DNA of 64,000 bases, from positions 56,424,255 through 56,488,254 of the forward strand of contig NC_134576.1 in NCBI RefSeq assembly GCF_050947875.1. The letters run 5' to 3'. This DNA is from Dermacentor variabilis. Its lineage: Eukaryota > Arthropoda > Arachnida > Ixodida > Ixodidae. The position numbers and the translations under genes are program-made. Shown piece by piece: positions 1 to 13,222 of the stretch (positions are counted from its first letter, which is position 1; each line of letters begins with the position of its first letter). Below the pieces are notes generated by a model that saw only the letters and a list, made by a program, of their open reading frames with translations, did not search any database and was not told where the DNA came from.

Positions 1-642
1 TGCACGCACCCGTAGACAGACCAATACCGGAATTGCACGGCTAACCGCATGGAAATCCTTTGGAGACAAGCTAGATTCCGGAGCAAGCACAACCGTCATT
101 GACGAGTGACTCAAAAATGTATTAGGCACAACAGAACGTCACACCAAGATTATACAACTCGATGCTGATACACCCGCGTTCGAAGCCCACCTCCTCCATC
201 TCTGAGAGGCCAGAAGTGGCCTCCTGAAGAGATGGAAGCGAGAAAGGCTTAGCAGAAAGCTAAAGACATGCATCGCTGTCCTTACCAAGCAGGCTCATGT
301 CTATGCGGACCACCTCGTCAGGCAGAACTGACACACTCTCTGTGACAAGCTACAGGGGACTCTGAGCACGAAAAGGACCTGGCACCTCCTACGCGCACTC
401 ATGGCCACTGAACCCACCAAAACGAAGCAGAAGCAACATCTACGCAGTCTTATCCACAAGCACGCCGGATCAGGAGAACACCTCCTGCGAGGAATAGAAA
501 AGAAACTATGCGGAGACGCAGCCTCTCCTGCGTGAACTCGCAGCAAAGAATACTTTGTAAAACCGAATCCAGCACTCGACCGACCCTTTACCCAGGCCGA
601 AATCCACGTCGCCCTATCCAAGCTGACTAGAAATACGAGCCC

Positions 643-1858
643 ATGGTAAAGACCGGATCGTTAATAAACACCTACGCAACCTACCGCAGCAAGCCACAGA
701 GGCTCTCCTGCGCTACTACAACGAGTGCTGGGAGAAAGGAGAACTGCCCACTGGTATGGAAGCACTCGAACATCACCATGATCCCAAGCCCAACAAACCT
801 CTCAGCTTGGAGAACGTACGCCCGATCTCCCTTACCTTGTGCGCGGGATAGGTTTTCGAGCATATGGTGCACGACCGCATTACCCAGTACCTGGAAGACA
901 ACGGCCACTTACGAGACACCATGTTCGGCTTCAGGCAGCACTTCTCAATGCAGGACGTACTCTTTCAACTAAAAGAAGGCCTCCTAGATCACCTAAACAA
1001 TCAAAGCAAACACTCCATAGTGGCAGTAGACATCAACGGTGCCTTTGATAGCTTTAGCCACGACGCGATCCTCAACAATGGCGAAGGGACCGGCTGTGGC
1101 ACTAGGACCTACGCATGCGTCAGAAACCTTCTGATGGACCGCACCGTAATAGTCGGGATCTGCAACATCCGCAGTGAAAGCTTCCAAACAGAGGCACCCC
1201 GGAAGGGTCGGTAATTTCGCCGCTACTCTTTAACGTAGCTATGATCAAGGTACCCACACTCCTCAGGGCCATACCAGATCTGCTTGGCACGATATATGCT
1301 GATGACATCACGCTCTGGACCAGAGCTACGAACGCTGGAAGGCAAGAAAGTAGCTTACAAGAAGCCGTAGACACCATCGAAAGCTATCTGCGATACTGCG
1401 GCCTCCGCTGCGCCCCAGAGAAGTCTGAGCACCTCGCCCTGAAAGCAAAAACGAGAGGCCGGGTGCCCAACTACGAAGAGCCCGATCCCAGCATCACTCT
1501 CAACGGGACAACAATCCCGAAAGTCGACACCATGCGAATACTTGGACTCCACATCCACAAGGACGTATCGGGATCTGCCAGCCTACCGAGACTAGAACGC
1601 ACCCTTTCCCAACTCACACACCTGGTCAAGGGGATCTCAAGCCAGAGAAGCGGGCTCAAGGAGCAAGACACGCTAAGGATAATACAAGCACTACTTACCA
1701 GCCGTATCACATACGGGACGCCGTACTTTGCTTTGAAGAACGCTGAAATAGAAGAAGTAAACATCATGGTAAGGAACGCAATCAAAGTCGCCCTGGTACT
1801 TCCCGCCATGGCCTCCACTTCACGTCTCCTTAAGGTAGGCGTCCACAGCACATGGTAA
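643..1858 (+). pseudogene. LINE reverse transcriptase, broken
   Basis: RT core split over several frames. In one frame 864-1214 reads MFGFRQHFSMQDVLFQLKEG and IVAVDINGAFDSFSHDAIL (motif A, with the catalytic Asp). A frame change near 1214 leads to 1241-1858 with GTIYADDITLWTRA (YADD motif C) and LRYCGLRCAPEKSEHL (motif D region), then the thumb. Upstream, ENVRPISLTLCAG is followed by a stop. Typical I/R1-type order; not functional. Confidence 0.85.
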
Positions 1859-1936
1859 GAGCTCGTCTAAGCGCACAAGAACAGCCAACTGGAAAGACTC
1901 AAGCTCACGCACACATGGAGATCAATACTCCGACAC

Positions 1937-2804
1937 TTGAACTATAGCGAGACGTACGTCGCAGACACGGACAAGAAAGAGCGAATCTCCCTAGACGTTC
2001 GAGCGTGCATTTGCATCGCACGTGTCCCGCGCAACATGCATCCCGTATACCACAAGAATGGAAGACAGGCTAGAGCCAAGGCCATCAAACGAAGTTTCGA
2101 GCACGACCCGAATGTCCGCTACACCGACGCGGCCAAGTATCCGCATCGAAACGTGTACGCTCTCAGCGTTGTAGACTCCCGAGGCTGCAAGCTAGCATCG
2201 GTAACCATTAAGGCACGCAACCCGAAAACGGCTGAAGAAGCGGCAATCACTCTCTCCACCGCTACGTGCACAGACGCAGCGGTTATATTCACCGACTCTC
2301 AGGCCGCCTGTGGAAACTTCTCATGGGGCCGCATCGCGGCTGATGCACTCAAGGTACTAAAAAGACAAAACACTCCGCTCCTGTACACCTGCGTAACGTG
2401 GGTACGCGGACACGAGAGGCTAGAGGGGAACGAAGCGGCCCACGCCGCTTCCCGCGAGCCCGTCAGCCGGACTCTCCTCTCCCCAAGCGCTCTCCAACCC
2501 GACAGAAGAGGTGGAGGCCGTACCCACAATCTATTCGGCCATATTGCAAAACTACAGGCTCGAGCGTCGAGTGTACCCTCCACCGCACCCTAAATTCGGC
2601 AGAGAAGAAAGCCTGATCCTTAGACGCCTGCAAAGTAACTGGTACACTCACGGAGCGATAATGCATCGCTTCTACCCGACGCTCCACGACTTCCTCTCCC
2701 CACTCTGCAACGTACCCCACACTCTGGCACACTTGCTCTTGCAATGCCCGTGGCAGGAAAGCAGCGAAATGCATCCAGAACTGGGCGTAAACCGAACACA
2801 ATAA
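1937..2804 (+). pseudogene. LINE RNase H domain and C-terminal Cys/His segment, broken
   Basis: RNase H motifs in order: RYTDAAKY (Asp), KTAEEAAIT (Glu), IFTDSQAACG (Asp) and WVRGHERLEGNEAAHAASRE (His and the last acidic position). A frame change near 2510 gives the C-terminal segment LHDFLSPLCNVPHTLAHLLL then QCPWQ, a CxxxxxTxxHxxxxC-type motif usual after RNase H in I-clade LINEs. Carrying RNase H supports an I-like rather than CR1 or RTE assignment. Confidence 0.85.
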
Positions 2805-3013
2805 GGAAACTACCTATACAAAACGCGGGAGGCCAAGCTCACCCTTGGGGACCTGGAAGACCAACGACAACGCGTCGCCAGGGCCAAGAGGGCAGTCGAA
2901 GCCAGAGGGTTTCTGGACTAAGGAGCCTTCCCACCTTAGGGTGATATCGGGTCTCGCTCGGGACACTGTTTCGTTTAATAAACGTTTCTTTCTTTCTTTC
3001 TCTCTCTCTCTCC

Positions 3014-3990
3014 GAGTGTGAAAGAAACCCGCAGATGCACGTCAAATTGTCGCGCGACTGGCCGCTCGAGGCCCTTTGCGTGTACTCATGGGCTTCTTTC
3101 AGGCTTGTAAAAACACTTTTATGTAACACGTATTGACGAACAGAAAGCTGTATCAGGAGTTTTTCACGTCTCTCCACAATTCTATCATTCCCAATTTTCA
3201 TATAATTATAATAACTGAAAATAATATAATTAGGACTAATTATCTAATTCGGCGGAAGGGAAAGAAATATGAAGAAATCCAAGTGACAGTAAACATAATC
3301 TTTTATTAACCCTTGGCAAACCTTTGATCTATCCAGCTACGTTACATTCGCATAATTTAAAACTCTGACTAAAGTTAACTGGGACACGCTGTATATAAGC
3401 CAAATAGCGATGTTCCTTTGCGCAACTGTATTTTTTACAGCGTAAGCTGTTATGGGCTCGTTCCAATAGTCCCTTTCGATTGGCGATGGTGTCGCCTCCG
3501 CCGCCGGTGAGGAGAAAAGAAATACCCAGTTGCCACCGGGACCGAACACGGGCCCACTGCGCGGAAGACACCTACTCTACTACTGAGCCAGGCCAGCGTT
3601 TGCTAGTATGCAGCGGCAAAATGCACTATAAACGCATCCTAGCGCGCGAGAATACGTGCATTTTGACATGCGCGCCGAGCAGCGTCTATACGTGCACATT
3701 TCGCATTGCAGTTGTTTATTATTACTGCATGCGTCCGGCACATGAATGTTTGCTGTGCACCGGCATGTTCGAACTTGCCGCCACCGAAGGCTCTGGTCGC
3801 GCTAAGCTGTATGAAATGAACCATGACTGAAGATCTGTGTAGTTTCTAAGACTTTAGGAATATGGAAACATCGCAAAAACAAGCGCAATTACAACGAACA
3901 TAGAACGGGAACTTGATCGATCGACGAAGCAGCTCGCGAAACAAAAAGAGGGAGACGCACGTCTCCTGTCTTTGTCCATAACTTTAGTGC
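3014..3990. other. No gene recognised
   Basis: AT-rich unique-looking sequence. Short open frames (for example 3480-3830 plus) have no family resemblance and no splice-supported structure. Confidence 0.4.
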
Positions 3991-4552
3991 GCAGCTCTTA
4001 GGCGTCCGTTCTTATGTTGAGCGTCAGCGTAACCGAGCGAACGACCACAGCGAAGGATGAAAGAGCCAATGCGAAGTGCAGCGGTGCATGAAAGATGGCG
4101 ATAGCAAATAGATCGCGAGGGGGAAAGCAGAGGAGGAGGGGTCAGTGAAATGAATAGGTTAAAAATGACGGAGGAGGGTATAGCGAAAGCGTGAGAAGAA
4201 AAGCGTAGTGCCCCGCAAGACGGACTGTGCGGTGACGACCGCTACAAGATGGCGTCAAAGTAGCGCGCTGTCCTCTGTTCACCGATAGCATGCGGAGAGC
4301 ATGTTTACCCATACGATATATGGAAACAAAGCGCTGCATGAGCGGATGTGTATCTGCGGCTGCTGCTGTGAATCGCGTGCAGGCGTCACCCATGCGCAGC
4401 CTCTCGTGATCTCTCGATTAGCGAGGTATTCGCGCCACACTTCGCTCCGTTTGCAATGTGGCACACGAGACAGATTGTCTGCGGAAGTTAATAAATCACG
4501 AAATGAAATATCGTATAGATTTCGCATTAGGGAGTATAGTGACCGTCAGTGA
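3991..4552 (+). repeat. Dispersed repeat family A, copy 1
   Basis: About 560 bp that align collinearly with 20881-21420. Shared landmarks include CTTAGGCG..CCGTTC near the start, ATATGGAAACAAAG in the middle, GCGTCACCCA, GAGACAGAT and ATTAGGGAGT near the end. No coding capacity or terminal inverted repeat recognised. Confidence 0.7.
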
Positions 4553-5380
4553 TTCTCTTACTCCAGAAAGAAACAGTACAACCTGGGTCGGACCTGAAGG
4601 TGGTGCACTGTCTCGCCCCGACTCCCCAGCATTCTGTTACGAGGGAAAGAGAGTCGACCCCGATGGCGGGGTGCTTTAACACAGCGTCTCAAAGCGTTCG
4701 CTGCCACGAATTGAGAATAGGACAAAATGACACGCTCTCGCTCGTGACGCCTGAGAGGGAGTAATTAATTCTTGTGGCCTATACGAAGCTAGAGCGAACA
4801 CACGTGCTCTAGCTTGTGCTATGTGGGAGGTGACGTATACGTGCCAGTCGTGACAAAGAAGTACAATGAAGTCGAACGGCTTTAGAGCGTAGTGCTTGGG
4901 GACTCCGGAATCCTTTGGTGTGCAGGTCACTTCATTGTAAAGCTCGCGCAGCACACAGCTCACAGAAAAACAGGGACAGAGTTAATCATTCGTCAGACAG
5001 GTCATTCCGTTCTAGAGAAGTTCGCTGTAGAGGTCCTCGACTGTAGTTGCCGTCGGCATGAGAGAAGCATGCGTACAATTTGAACATCGTGTTGCTATGC
5101 CTTCGGTGAGAGGAATTTGATCCAAAGAGGTATGGTGTGACAAGAATTGTTATTGGACTCGAATATGAATGCACACGCGCACTTGTCGCTCGTAACCACT
5201 GCAGTCGCTTTGAAAATGTCAGCAGTCTCCTGGCGAATACTTAATCATTTTATAATTATTGAAAAAATCAGAACGGTCTTGCTCAACCGCTTCGGTAGGA
5301 GCCAAAATGGCTTAGATCCATATCGCCCAGTCAAGCCCTTAAAGAGCACAAACGTGAGGGTGAAGTTCATATTTGGTGGT
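4553..5380. other. No gene recognised
   Basis: Mixed-composition sequence; small open frames only, none with a recognisable domain. Confidence 0.35.
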
Positions 5381-5382
5381 GG

Positions 5383-6030
5383 TGGTGGTGAATTGTAGCA
5401 ACAGGCGGGTTTAGCCTGGCGAACAAGGCCGGCAATTCCTCCGCCCGAGCGTCTCTCACCTTACCGCTGAAGGGTTTCACCATATGTCCATCAAACCAGT
5501 CTCTCTTAAGAATTCGATGAGGAGACGTGAAGTTTCTTTGCGGGCTATAACTGATCCCTCGGGAAATATAAGGTGTTGCAGGCGTGCATGCGGAAGGTCC
5601 TTGTATTGCAGATTCTTCAGGAGAGTGTCTCTTTCATCTTGGAATTGCTGGCAGGACCACAAGAAGTGCTCAATGTCTCCTGTCTCGTTGCATGCCGTAC
5701 AGTTCGGAGAATTGATTCGCCCCGTTTTAAATAACCAGGCCGGTGTATTAGCAGATCCTGTCCTTATTCGATATAGAAGTGAGGCTTCCTCTCGGTGCAA
5801 TCTCTTGGTTACGCAGGGCATATGCGGTGGAACCCAAAGCGACGCAAAGTGATTTCGAATGTCAGATTTTTGCACTTGATTACACTTTGGAGCCTTGATT
5901 TTGGGAGGATGATAGAGCGCTGCGTATGCAAGCGCATCAGCTTTTTCATTTCCTATTTCATATTTGTGAAGAGCGTGCTTTTTGAGAGTCGACAAAGAAG
6001 TGCAATGTCGACGCCAACGCTCATTTGTTA
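5383..6030 (-). mobile_element. 5'-truncated LINE, 3' fragment
   Basis: Minus-strand insertion whose 3' end is a (CAC)n run (plus-strand GGTGGTGGTGGTG at 5377-5389) and whose 5' truncation is at about 6030, near a TTAAAAAAAAGAAAGAAAAC run. The same kind of CAC tail ends the LINE at 56-61 kb. Confidence 0.75.
5477..6025 (-). pseudogene. LINE ORF2 C-terminus (RNase H end and Cys/His segment)
   Basis: About 180 codons still open. Residues KYEIGNEKADALAYAALYHP are the last RNase H motif, followed after about 80 residues by CTACNETGDIEHFLWSC, a CxxCxxxxxxxHxxxxC segment. The frame runs to the natural stop (GLMDIW, stop at 5477). The open frame suggests a fairly young insertion, but everything upstream of the RNase H end is missing. 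Confidence 0.8.
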
Positions 6031-6501
6031 AAAAAAAGAAAGAAAACTTGTTTGGCTCCGCTCGCATCGCTATTCGCCGAGTGCTATCATGTGGTGCAAT
6101 ATGACGTCAAATTTTCAACTGCGCTGCTGCGAAGCGTTCATTACGGGCGCAATGCCAACGCGTCCTTTCCACCAGTGCCATCGACATTGCAATCAGTGCA
6201 CTGTCGAGCGTGCGTTGCATTCGTGGTTGCATTCTTGGCTCTGGTCTGGGAGTGCGGTAATAAATAAGTAGGGTAGTGGACGGAGAAAGTCAAGGACTTT
6301 GGTGTAGTGATACGAAACACATCATATTGATACTTGTATACAAGTATGACGAGGTGCTGTGCACCGGACTGCATTAACCGCACGGAAGGTGACAAAACTT
6401 TTTGCGCGTTGCCGTGCGGACGGAAAGACGTGCGCCGGTGACTGGTATGGCTACTGCGTACGTGCCGAGACCGGCCGGCTGCGAAAGGGACCAGGATACG
6501 A

Positions 6502-6570
6502 GAGGTGCGTTCGCCTTGTTTACAGAGGTGCGTTCGCCTTGTTTACAGAGGTGAGTTTGCCTTGTTTGCA
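6502..6570. repeat. 23-bp tandem repeat, 3 copies
   Basis: Units at 6502, 6525 and 6548; the first two are identical (GAGGTGCGTTCGCCTTG..) and the third differs at three positions. Confidence 0.9.
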
Positions 6571-6879
6571 CTAAAGCAACATATCTCTCGAGCGGCACCC
6601 CTGTTAACGGTGAGATGCGTACGGGTGGCGCGAAAGATTCTTCACTTGTGCGAGTTTCGGCGTATACGTGAAGCGCGACACAGACACAGGACAGAGATTG
6701 AGCGACACGTCTGAATTGTGCGGCGCACATACGCCAAGAATGTTAACTTACCAACTAGCCCTTTTCGGTGTTCCTTGTACGATTCTTCTGAGTATACGGC
6801 TCTAGAACAGTGTTTTCAAAAAATAGCAAATACTAGCGGATGCAATTTGCCCGCTGCTCCCTGATGTTTTCCTGCGTAT

Positions 6880-6901
6880 TTTTGTTTGTTTGTTTGTTTG
6901 T
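6880..6901. repeat. (TTTG)n microsatellite
   Basis: Five consecutive TTTG units. Confidence 0.9.
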
Positions 6902-9127
6902 CGACGTTCTGATTTTCCATGTAGCGTTGAATGACGTGCTAGTGTTCATTGTTTTCTGGTAAGCGAAAACATCGGGCGCTCCCGCTTTTGAGGCAGCTGT
7001 GATAGCTTCAACATTTACCGTCCGCAATATGCTTGTTCGATCGGCGTTAGTCGACGTTTGGAATGTATATCTGAGTTTGTATGCCTAATAAGCGTTGTTA
7101 TAGTAAATTGACCTGGGTACTATGAAGAGAACGAGAGAATTGTGTTGTCATATTAGAGTCTGCAATGTCTGAATAATTACTTTGAAAGTTTGCCATCTTG
7201 CTGTGATTACTGCAATAAAAGTGCCTCGTTGTTACTCTTAATAGCTTATTCCCTTTCCAATTACTTTGAATTCTGCACCCCAAGGCTCCAAGAACCAGCA
7301 CTCTTGCGCTGCTGCCAGCAGCCATTGTTGATCCATTCCCTTGTACGAAATAAATTTGATCTAGAAGCTCGTCCATCTTGAATATTTTTCCACTTGAAGA
7401 TTCGCTCCTACGAAGCAGCTGGTTAGCCTGCAGTATGAATGATTCGTAAAAGTAAGCTTTGCCTAAAATGTGCGCAGGTCAACTTTTGAAATGCGTATAA
7501 TTCTACGGGCCTGCACCGCATATATCGAAAACGTGCAGCTACCGTGAACGACGGATAGTTATAAATGACACTCTGTTAACGGTCACTGACACAACTGCAG
7601 GCACGATAGTTCTCTTGGCGACAAACATTGATCGGCTGGTTTCGGCAAACAAAATGCAGTCACATAATTGTTCATTTTACGTGCGTGAAGTCTTTAAATA
7701 CCCCTTAAAGCATTTCTTGCCTTCTGACTTCGGTGAGAAAACTTCATATTCGTGCTGGGAAACAGTGCACCGCTTTTTGTTTCAAGGCACAACGTGTTTG
7801 CACGCGAACTTTTGAGCTGTTCGAGCCACGGGCGTAGTGACGATATTATTTCAGGGGATAGAGGAGCGTCTTACCGCCCATATGTACGTCCGTGCGTGTG
7901 ATTGTATACGTGCGTGTATAAAGGTGAACCCGTGAGCAAAAGTATACGGACCAGGGATCTTGCGATAAAACCAATTTTCTCTTTTGTCTGCGAATGCAAC
8001 ATGAAAGTAATCATTGCAGCACAAGCTTAGCATTACAAGTTTTCTAGTGCGCTCGTCAGTTTCCGTTTGTGCGTGTTAATCACGAAGAAATTCTGTTTTC
8101 TTTTTTTCTGCGACCGTGTGGTCCACATATTTTTGCACACGGGTGTACATAGAAAAACAATCTCGGGGGGTTGGAACTCTACCCCATTCTGGCGACGCCA
8201 ATGGTTCGAGCGCTGCCTGCATTAAAAAGTGTCATCATGCTCAGCGCTTGCGAACAATTGCCGCATGTATCTCGCGACCAGCAGACAAAAAAAAGAAGAA
8301 ATAAGCAAGTGGAAAACCGCGCGGCGTTTGCCTCCGGGGGCGCCAGGAGTGGCTTGACTCCATAACTGGAACGTACTGGAGGACCTGTGCGGAACTCTGC
8401 TCCCTGCGAGAACATATACACCGACTTTTGCACGTCGCTGTCGTGCCGCTGGCACCTTACGACGGCCTCCCGGTGCCTATAGAGATTGAATAACTGTTCA
8501 AGGTTAAAATGCAGGATGAATACAAACGGTGCGGATATAAGGGCGGTGTGATTGTAGAGCAGAAATGTGAATGAATAGAGTTGCTCCTATGCCTGTTGTT
8601 CACATTGGTTCGCATTAGCTTCGACAGCTTCCTAAGGTTTCTTTGTTTTCTTTTTAGTTTTGGTCTCCGATTTTCTATGTCTTATTTTTGCCAGTGGAGG
8701 TCTGAGCCTCCTTGCATACTGCGCATGGCCATTGACCCCTCATGCATACATACTGGAGCACGTTGCCCATGATCGCTTCGTGGTGATCTTACGCAGATAA
8801 TTTATGCATCTGAGGACAGCACGGAAATATTAAAGTAGAATGTTGATTGCAGTCGCTCTCGATAAAAAGAAAACGCACCTTATTAGCTTGTCTAGGTGTA
8901 GTTTAACGACCTGAGATTGTGCTGTTCCAAATTATATTAGGTTTCTGCTGGCAAAGGAGCATTTGAACCGTAATCGTCTATTACTGGAAAGTAGGTCCCT
9001 TTAATGTTTTATTTGTATTAGAAAGTACGTACTATATGACTTTTAAATGTCAGAATTTCAAAATAATTTACCTGCGTTTGCTAGGCTTGAATTCGCGAAA
9101 CCGAAGCGCGCGTTCCACAGGCCAACT
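6902..9127. other. No gene recognised
   Basis: About 2.2 kb, AT-rich, with short open frames only. I see no domain, splice-supported exon or repeat structure here. Confidence 0.35.
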
Positions 9128-9690
9128 TTAGATATGGATGCTTAATTTGAAACTGCCGTGTTCTATTAGCAGATGTTCAGACTGGCCCGATGCTTCACGA
9201 TAGGCATCAAGTAGCCCAAAACCGACCAGGTTTGTACGCTGGGCCTTATTTTCCACGTCGTCAATTCGTGCTTTTAGACTAACTTTATCCGCTGCATTTC
9301 GTTTGGCAAGTTGGTGCGTGGATTCTTCTCTTGATATTATCAGAGGAATAAAAAAAAACAGCCATTTTCGACTTTCTCCGAACAATTTTTCTTTATTTCG
9401 AACAATTTCTTGCTTTGTAACATCTTATTGCGAATTGTCCTCACTTCAAAATACAGAGATACCTTTCCAGTGTGAATTTTATCGAGGGCTGCTAAAACTT
9501 CCCACGTCGTTTGGCTCGTAACGGAACTCGTTTTCGGGCATGGGTTCACTTCTATATGACAGTTTGGATAAGAAGGTTTTGCGCCATGTGCGTACATTCA
9601 TTTGCAATGGCAAACAAGATGCGTGCGTGCTGTAGAACGGAAAGTGCAGCGTAGCCCGTAGGTTTAGCAAACAGGAAGCCTTGGTTATTC
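9128..9690 (-). pseudogene. Possible LINE ORF1 (coiled-coil) remnant
   Basis: Two minus-strand frames look like consecutive parts of a LINE ORF1 protein: TTWEVLAALDKIHTGKVSL then LYFEVRTIRNKMLQSKKLFE upstream, and after a frame change LKARIDDVENKAQRTNLVGF. The motif (D)xEN(R/K)xxRxNLVxxGL is the usual coiled-coil to RNA-binding transition of CR1/L1-type ORF1 proteins. The reading is by eye and the ends are uncertain. Confidence 0.4.
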
Positions 9691-11269
9691 ACCTCAACAA
9701 CATGCCGCCGAAAATAAAGCTACATCGTCGTTGAGCTACCACGCCAACCTAAAGAGGTGAGAATTTAGTGTTCCTTCCATAGAGGCACCAAGGTGATATC
9801 TGTGTCGATATTGGGGCTCTTGGTTCAAGATACGACAGTGGTTGGTGCAGGATTTCCTATGCTTAACGTTTCTAGGGCAGAAACTTCGCTGGCTTGTTTG
9901 ATTTCTTCTTTGCGGTGTCGACTGTTGCGGCAGTTTGGGAGGGTCCAAGAAATTCGCGGTGGCGGCAAGCCTAGGGAACGACGCTGGACGTAGGGGTAAA
10001 AAAAAGTGCCATCGAAGGACGAGTGTGAAATTACCAAGATAAGCCCTTGCACTAAAAGCAGATTCCGCGCGTAAGGAAGCTGCATCGTCGCTGTGGCACC
10101 AAGCGCGCGTGCAGCTTTGCGAAGCTAAACTCCAATATTTAAACTTGACACGGAAACTGTGTCGTTTCAACGCCGTGGTTGTCGCAGTATGTCACCACCC
10201 GTTGATGGACTTACCGTGTCTGTTTACTTATCAGAATCAAGGCTCACTCGACTCTTGTCGAACTCATATTTTGCCGTTACGTGAAGCACGCGATCGTGCT
10301 TCCCAACCTTGAACTCAAACAGCGACGTTATTTCATTGAAGAGTTCTGTAGAATGTGTACCGCCACTATATGTTGTCATAATTTTCGTTCATCTCGGCAT
10401 GTTAACTTGAAAATTTAGAATTTCTTCGTCAATACACAAGTCGGGACTGTGAACGCCACCAGTGTATTCGCTGTGGCAAGTTAACGATGACCTGAAAGAA
10501 TAATCGCTTGACTGCCTAGAATTCTTCGAATGTTGAAAGGCTGTCCTTGAACAGTCGAAACCTATAGCACGGCACCACGTGGGACAAAGAAAGATTCAGA
10601 TTCACAGTTTTGTCGAGTGGCAGCACGTGCCTACAGGCCTTTGCATCTAAGAGCCTCGCTGAGGCAATATAGTTATAGGGGTTTATGTATTACGTAATAA
10701 GAGTTAAAAATTTAGGTTCTTAGCACGTCCGAAACTCATTGCGACTATTTTAATACATATATATTTATGCAGCCGCGTTAGATTGTTACAGCCAACCACG
10801 ATGCCATTTGTCAATAATTGCATCATTGACTACATTACAACATTGCTTGGTGCTCTTTGGCCATAATTTGCCCTTGCACCATAAAACTCCCGAAGTCATC
10901 TTCATTTTAGCGAGTGGTGAAGTTTACAACTATTTGAAAGTCTTCCTCTAACGCCTAATATGTAGTATGCCTTAACTGCTCAGTAATCGTGAGATGACTT
11001 GGTGGGACAGAGGCACCTTACCGTCGCTTCGTTTAATTGGCTTGTTTATTCCTCTAGACAGTGTCGTGACAGGTAATATGCCCGCCTCCATGTTTAAACT
11101 TGTCTCGCGTTGAGCCCCACAGATGTTTAAAGGACGCTAAAAAGAAACACTGTTTCATCTTAGACCAATAAATAATGCTTTCAAAACAACTTCTGTTAAA
11201 TTCCCAGAAATAGCTTCATTTAAAAACAATATACTGGATGTTTTCATGCCAACTAAAACCACAAGTTTA
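9691..11269. other. No gene recognised
   Basis: About 1.6 kb of unassigned DNA. 10313-11269 has no open frame above 60 codons. Confidence 0.35.
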
Positions 11270-11447
11270 ATATGAGGTACGCTGTAGTGTGCGACTCGGG
11301 GTTCATTCAGACCTCCAGGAGCTCTTTAACGTGCAGCTGAGTATACAAAAGCATTTTTGCATTTAGGTTCCTTTGAAATGTAGCTACCGAGGCCGGGACG
11401 CAACATGTCAAGCTCAGTAGCGCAACGCAATGGCCACTAAGTTCTCG
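11270..11447 (-). mobile_element. tRNA-derived SINE, degenerate copy
   Basis: Old copy of the same SINE as at 35841-36068: ATGAGGTACGCTGTAGTG, CTCTTTAACGTGCA, GCATTTTTGCATTT and the tRNA-like head (CTCAGTAGCGCAACGCAATG). The B box is badly eroded. Confidence 0.7.
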
Positions 11448-13030
11448 CAGAAATCAAGCTGAAAGGTTCTGTTTTGAACTTTTTTGTCATTTTGCGCCGA
11501 AACCTCCATCGTGGATACATCAGTGACACATATTTCGACGTGTTTCTTTATTTTTCCTGTTGGGGTCTTTGCGGCTCAATAATAGTTTTTGAAACTTGCG
11601 AGTTCAGTGAGTGGCGCCATCATCAGAGATGAAAAAGTTAGCCAGGCCTGCTGAGCAGACACAGTCAGGAACCGTAACGTCAGTGTGAGTTGGAGCACGA
11701 AGTTGAAAGCTGCACCTTACCCCCGACTTTCGACGTTGCGCCTTTTTCCAGGTTTACCAAACCTCTTCTCGTGCTAACCCTGGCTTTCATAGTGTTGTAG
11801 ATGGGTAATAAGTTAACACAACTAAAGTAATTCTAGTTTTTGGTGTCCCTTCAGAGGAGACGCCTTTTGCAAGGCTACACACCTGTAGCCAGCGCCCTCT
11901 TCCTCATTCTCCCGCTTGTATATTTCGCCTATTCAAATTATTCGTAGAGACCCTGTAAATTCTGCGTAGCTGATGTACCTTCTAGTCTTTAGATCTTTTA
12001 TTTCAGGCGGAAGGTCGTTTTATCTTTGGAAAGCTTTTATCATTGTGCTTCCGCGTCGCCTTCTTTGTGCGTCGCAGAACCGAAGCACTTGAGCTCAACT
12101 ACCACGCTGCTTTTCCTGCCGTCCGCGTGGTCTTCTTCGCCGAAAAGCCTTCCTCATTGCAATTCTTCCTTTCTTGCATCTTCTCTTCAGGCTTGCTTCT
12201 AAGAAGACGCCAGCCTAGATTAGTCCGTTTTATTCGGCATCGCACAGTGAGCACCATCATTTGTGGGCAAGACTGATTAGTCGCTCCGTCGAATTGTCTG
12301 TCAGCTTCTTTCTATTTTGGCAAGTGAGGTCCCAATCTTGGTGCTTATCTGTATGTATACCTTTGAACATCCCTGATCGCGACTCAGTCATGATTGTTTA
12401 CACTCTACACTGCAAACGCTTTTTTGCTACAAGCGAAGAGCAGCGCAGCTTTCTAACTGCTTTTTTCATGCGCAATGTTGAAAGGAATACGCCGAGATAG
12501 AACGTTGACAAGTTTGAAGTACGTGTTCGCTCTAAATACTTGGCTTTGGTGCACCATTCTCGTCATATTATCTCAGCACCTTATCACGTAATAGTAATCC
12601 TATTCTTATGACAAACATCCATGCCAGAAGTCCCTCTAGATGTTTTCTGCACATATTACGACATCTCCGTATAACAGCGCCTGTTGAAATACACTCCGCA
12701 TTATTTAAAGGGCCCTATATATGAAAATCTGGACTAATTCCCTAAAATTTCAAAATTCTCCCTTTTCCCACAAGTGGAGAACGCCAGGTCGGAGGTGGAA
12801 GAATTTGCCCAAACGTTAGACAAAAAAGTAATGGCATCTGAACACGAACTAGAAGGATTTTGTGTGGCTCATAATCACTCTAAAACTTCTAAGAAGAAGA
12901 AGGCGGGGAGTGCGGATGTTTTCATGTCGGCTCCGGCTTTCTCAAATGTTATCGCAGATTTCTCTGTGATTACCGACGTAAAGTTTTCACCAAACGATTC
13001 TTGAAGTTCTCCGGACTCTGTAGACACCTC
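11448..13030. other. No gene recognised
   Basis: About 1.6 kb. The open frame at 12774-13004 (plus, 76 aa, with KTSKKKKAGS) has no recognisable family and may be chance. Confidence 0.35.
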
Positions 13031-13222
13031 GCTTTCAGGTGGGACTTTCCATTTTCCTGGGAACCGCACCTTTTGTCCACCCGCCACGTCGCCGCCGCGC
13101 TAAGCCTAGCTGGCTGGTCGTTAAGCCTCCGACTGCACCGACTGGGTCTCGGCGGCGTGTCGCTCCTCGGCGCGCGGCGTTTACATCTACCACCAGAGTG
13201 ATCCCGCACCTCTGTCTTCGCG

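Larger units (their letters stand above)
1..3013 (+). mobile_element. Decayed I-like LINE, 5' end outside the window
   Basis: A non-LTR retrotransposon reading into the window from the left. Recognisable in order: the linker between endonuclease and RT (about 170-520), RT (640-1850), RNase H (about 2100-2460), a C-terminal Cys/His segment (2511-2804), then a 3' end with AATAAACG followed by (TTTC)n/(TC)n to about 3013. Frames change several times and stops interrupt the RT, so it is dead. The linker resembles the minus-strand element at 56-61 kb (HLRSLIHKHAG here, KHLASALHNFQG there), suggesting related families. Confidence 0.85.

Noticed and set aside
3480..3830. 116-codon plus-strand frame
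   Set aside because: No recognisable domain, no supporting splice sites, and an overlapping frame on the other strand.
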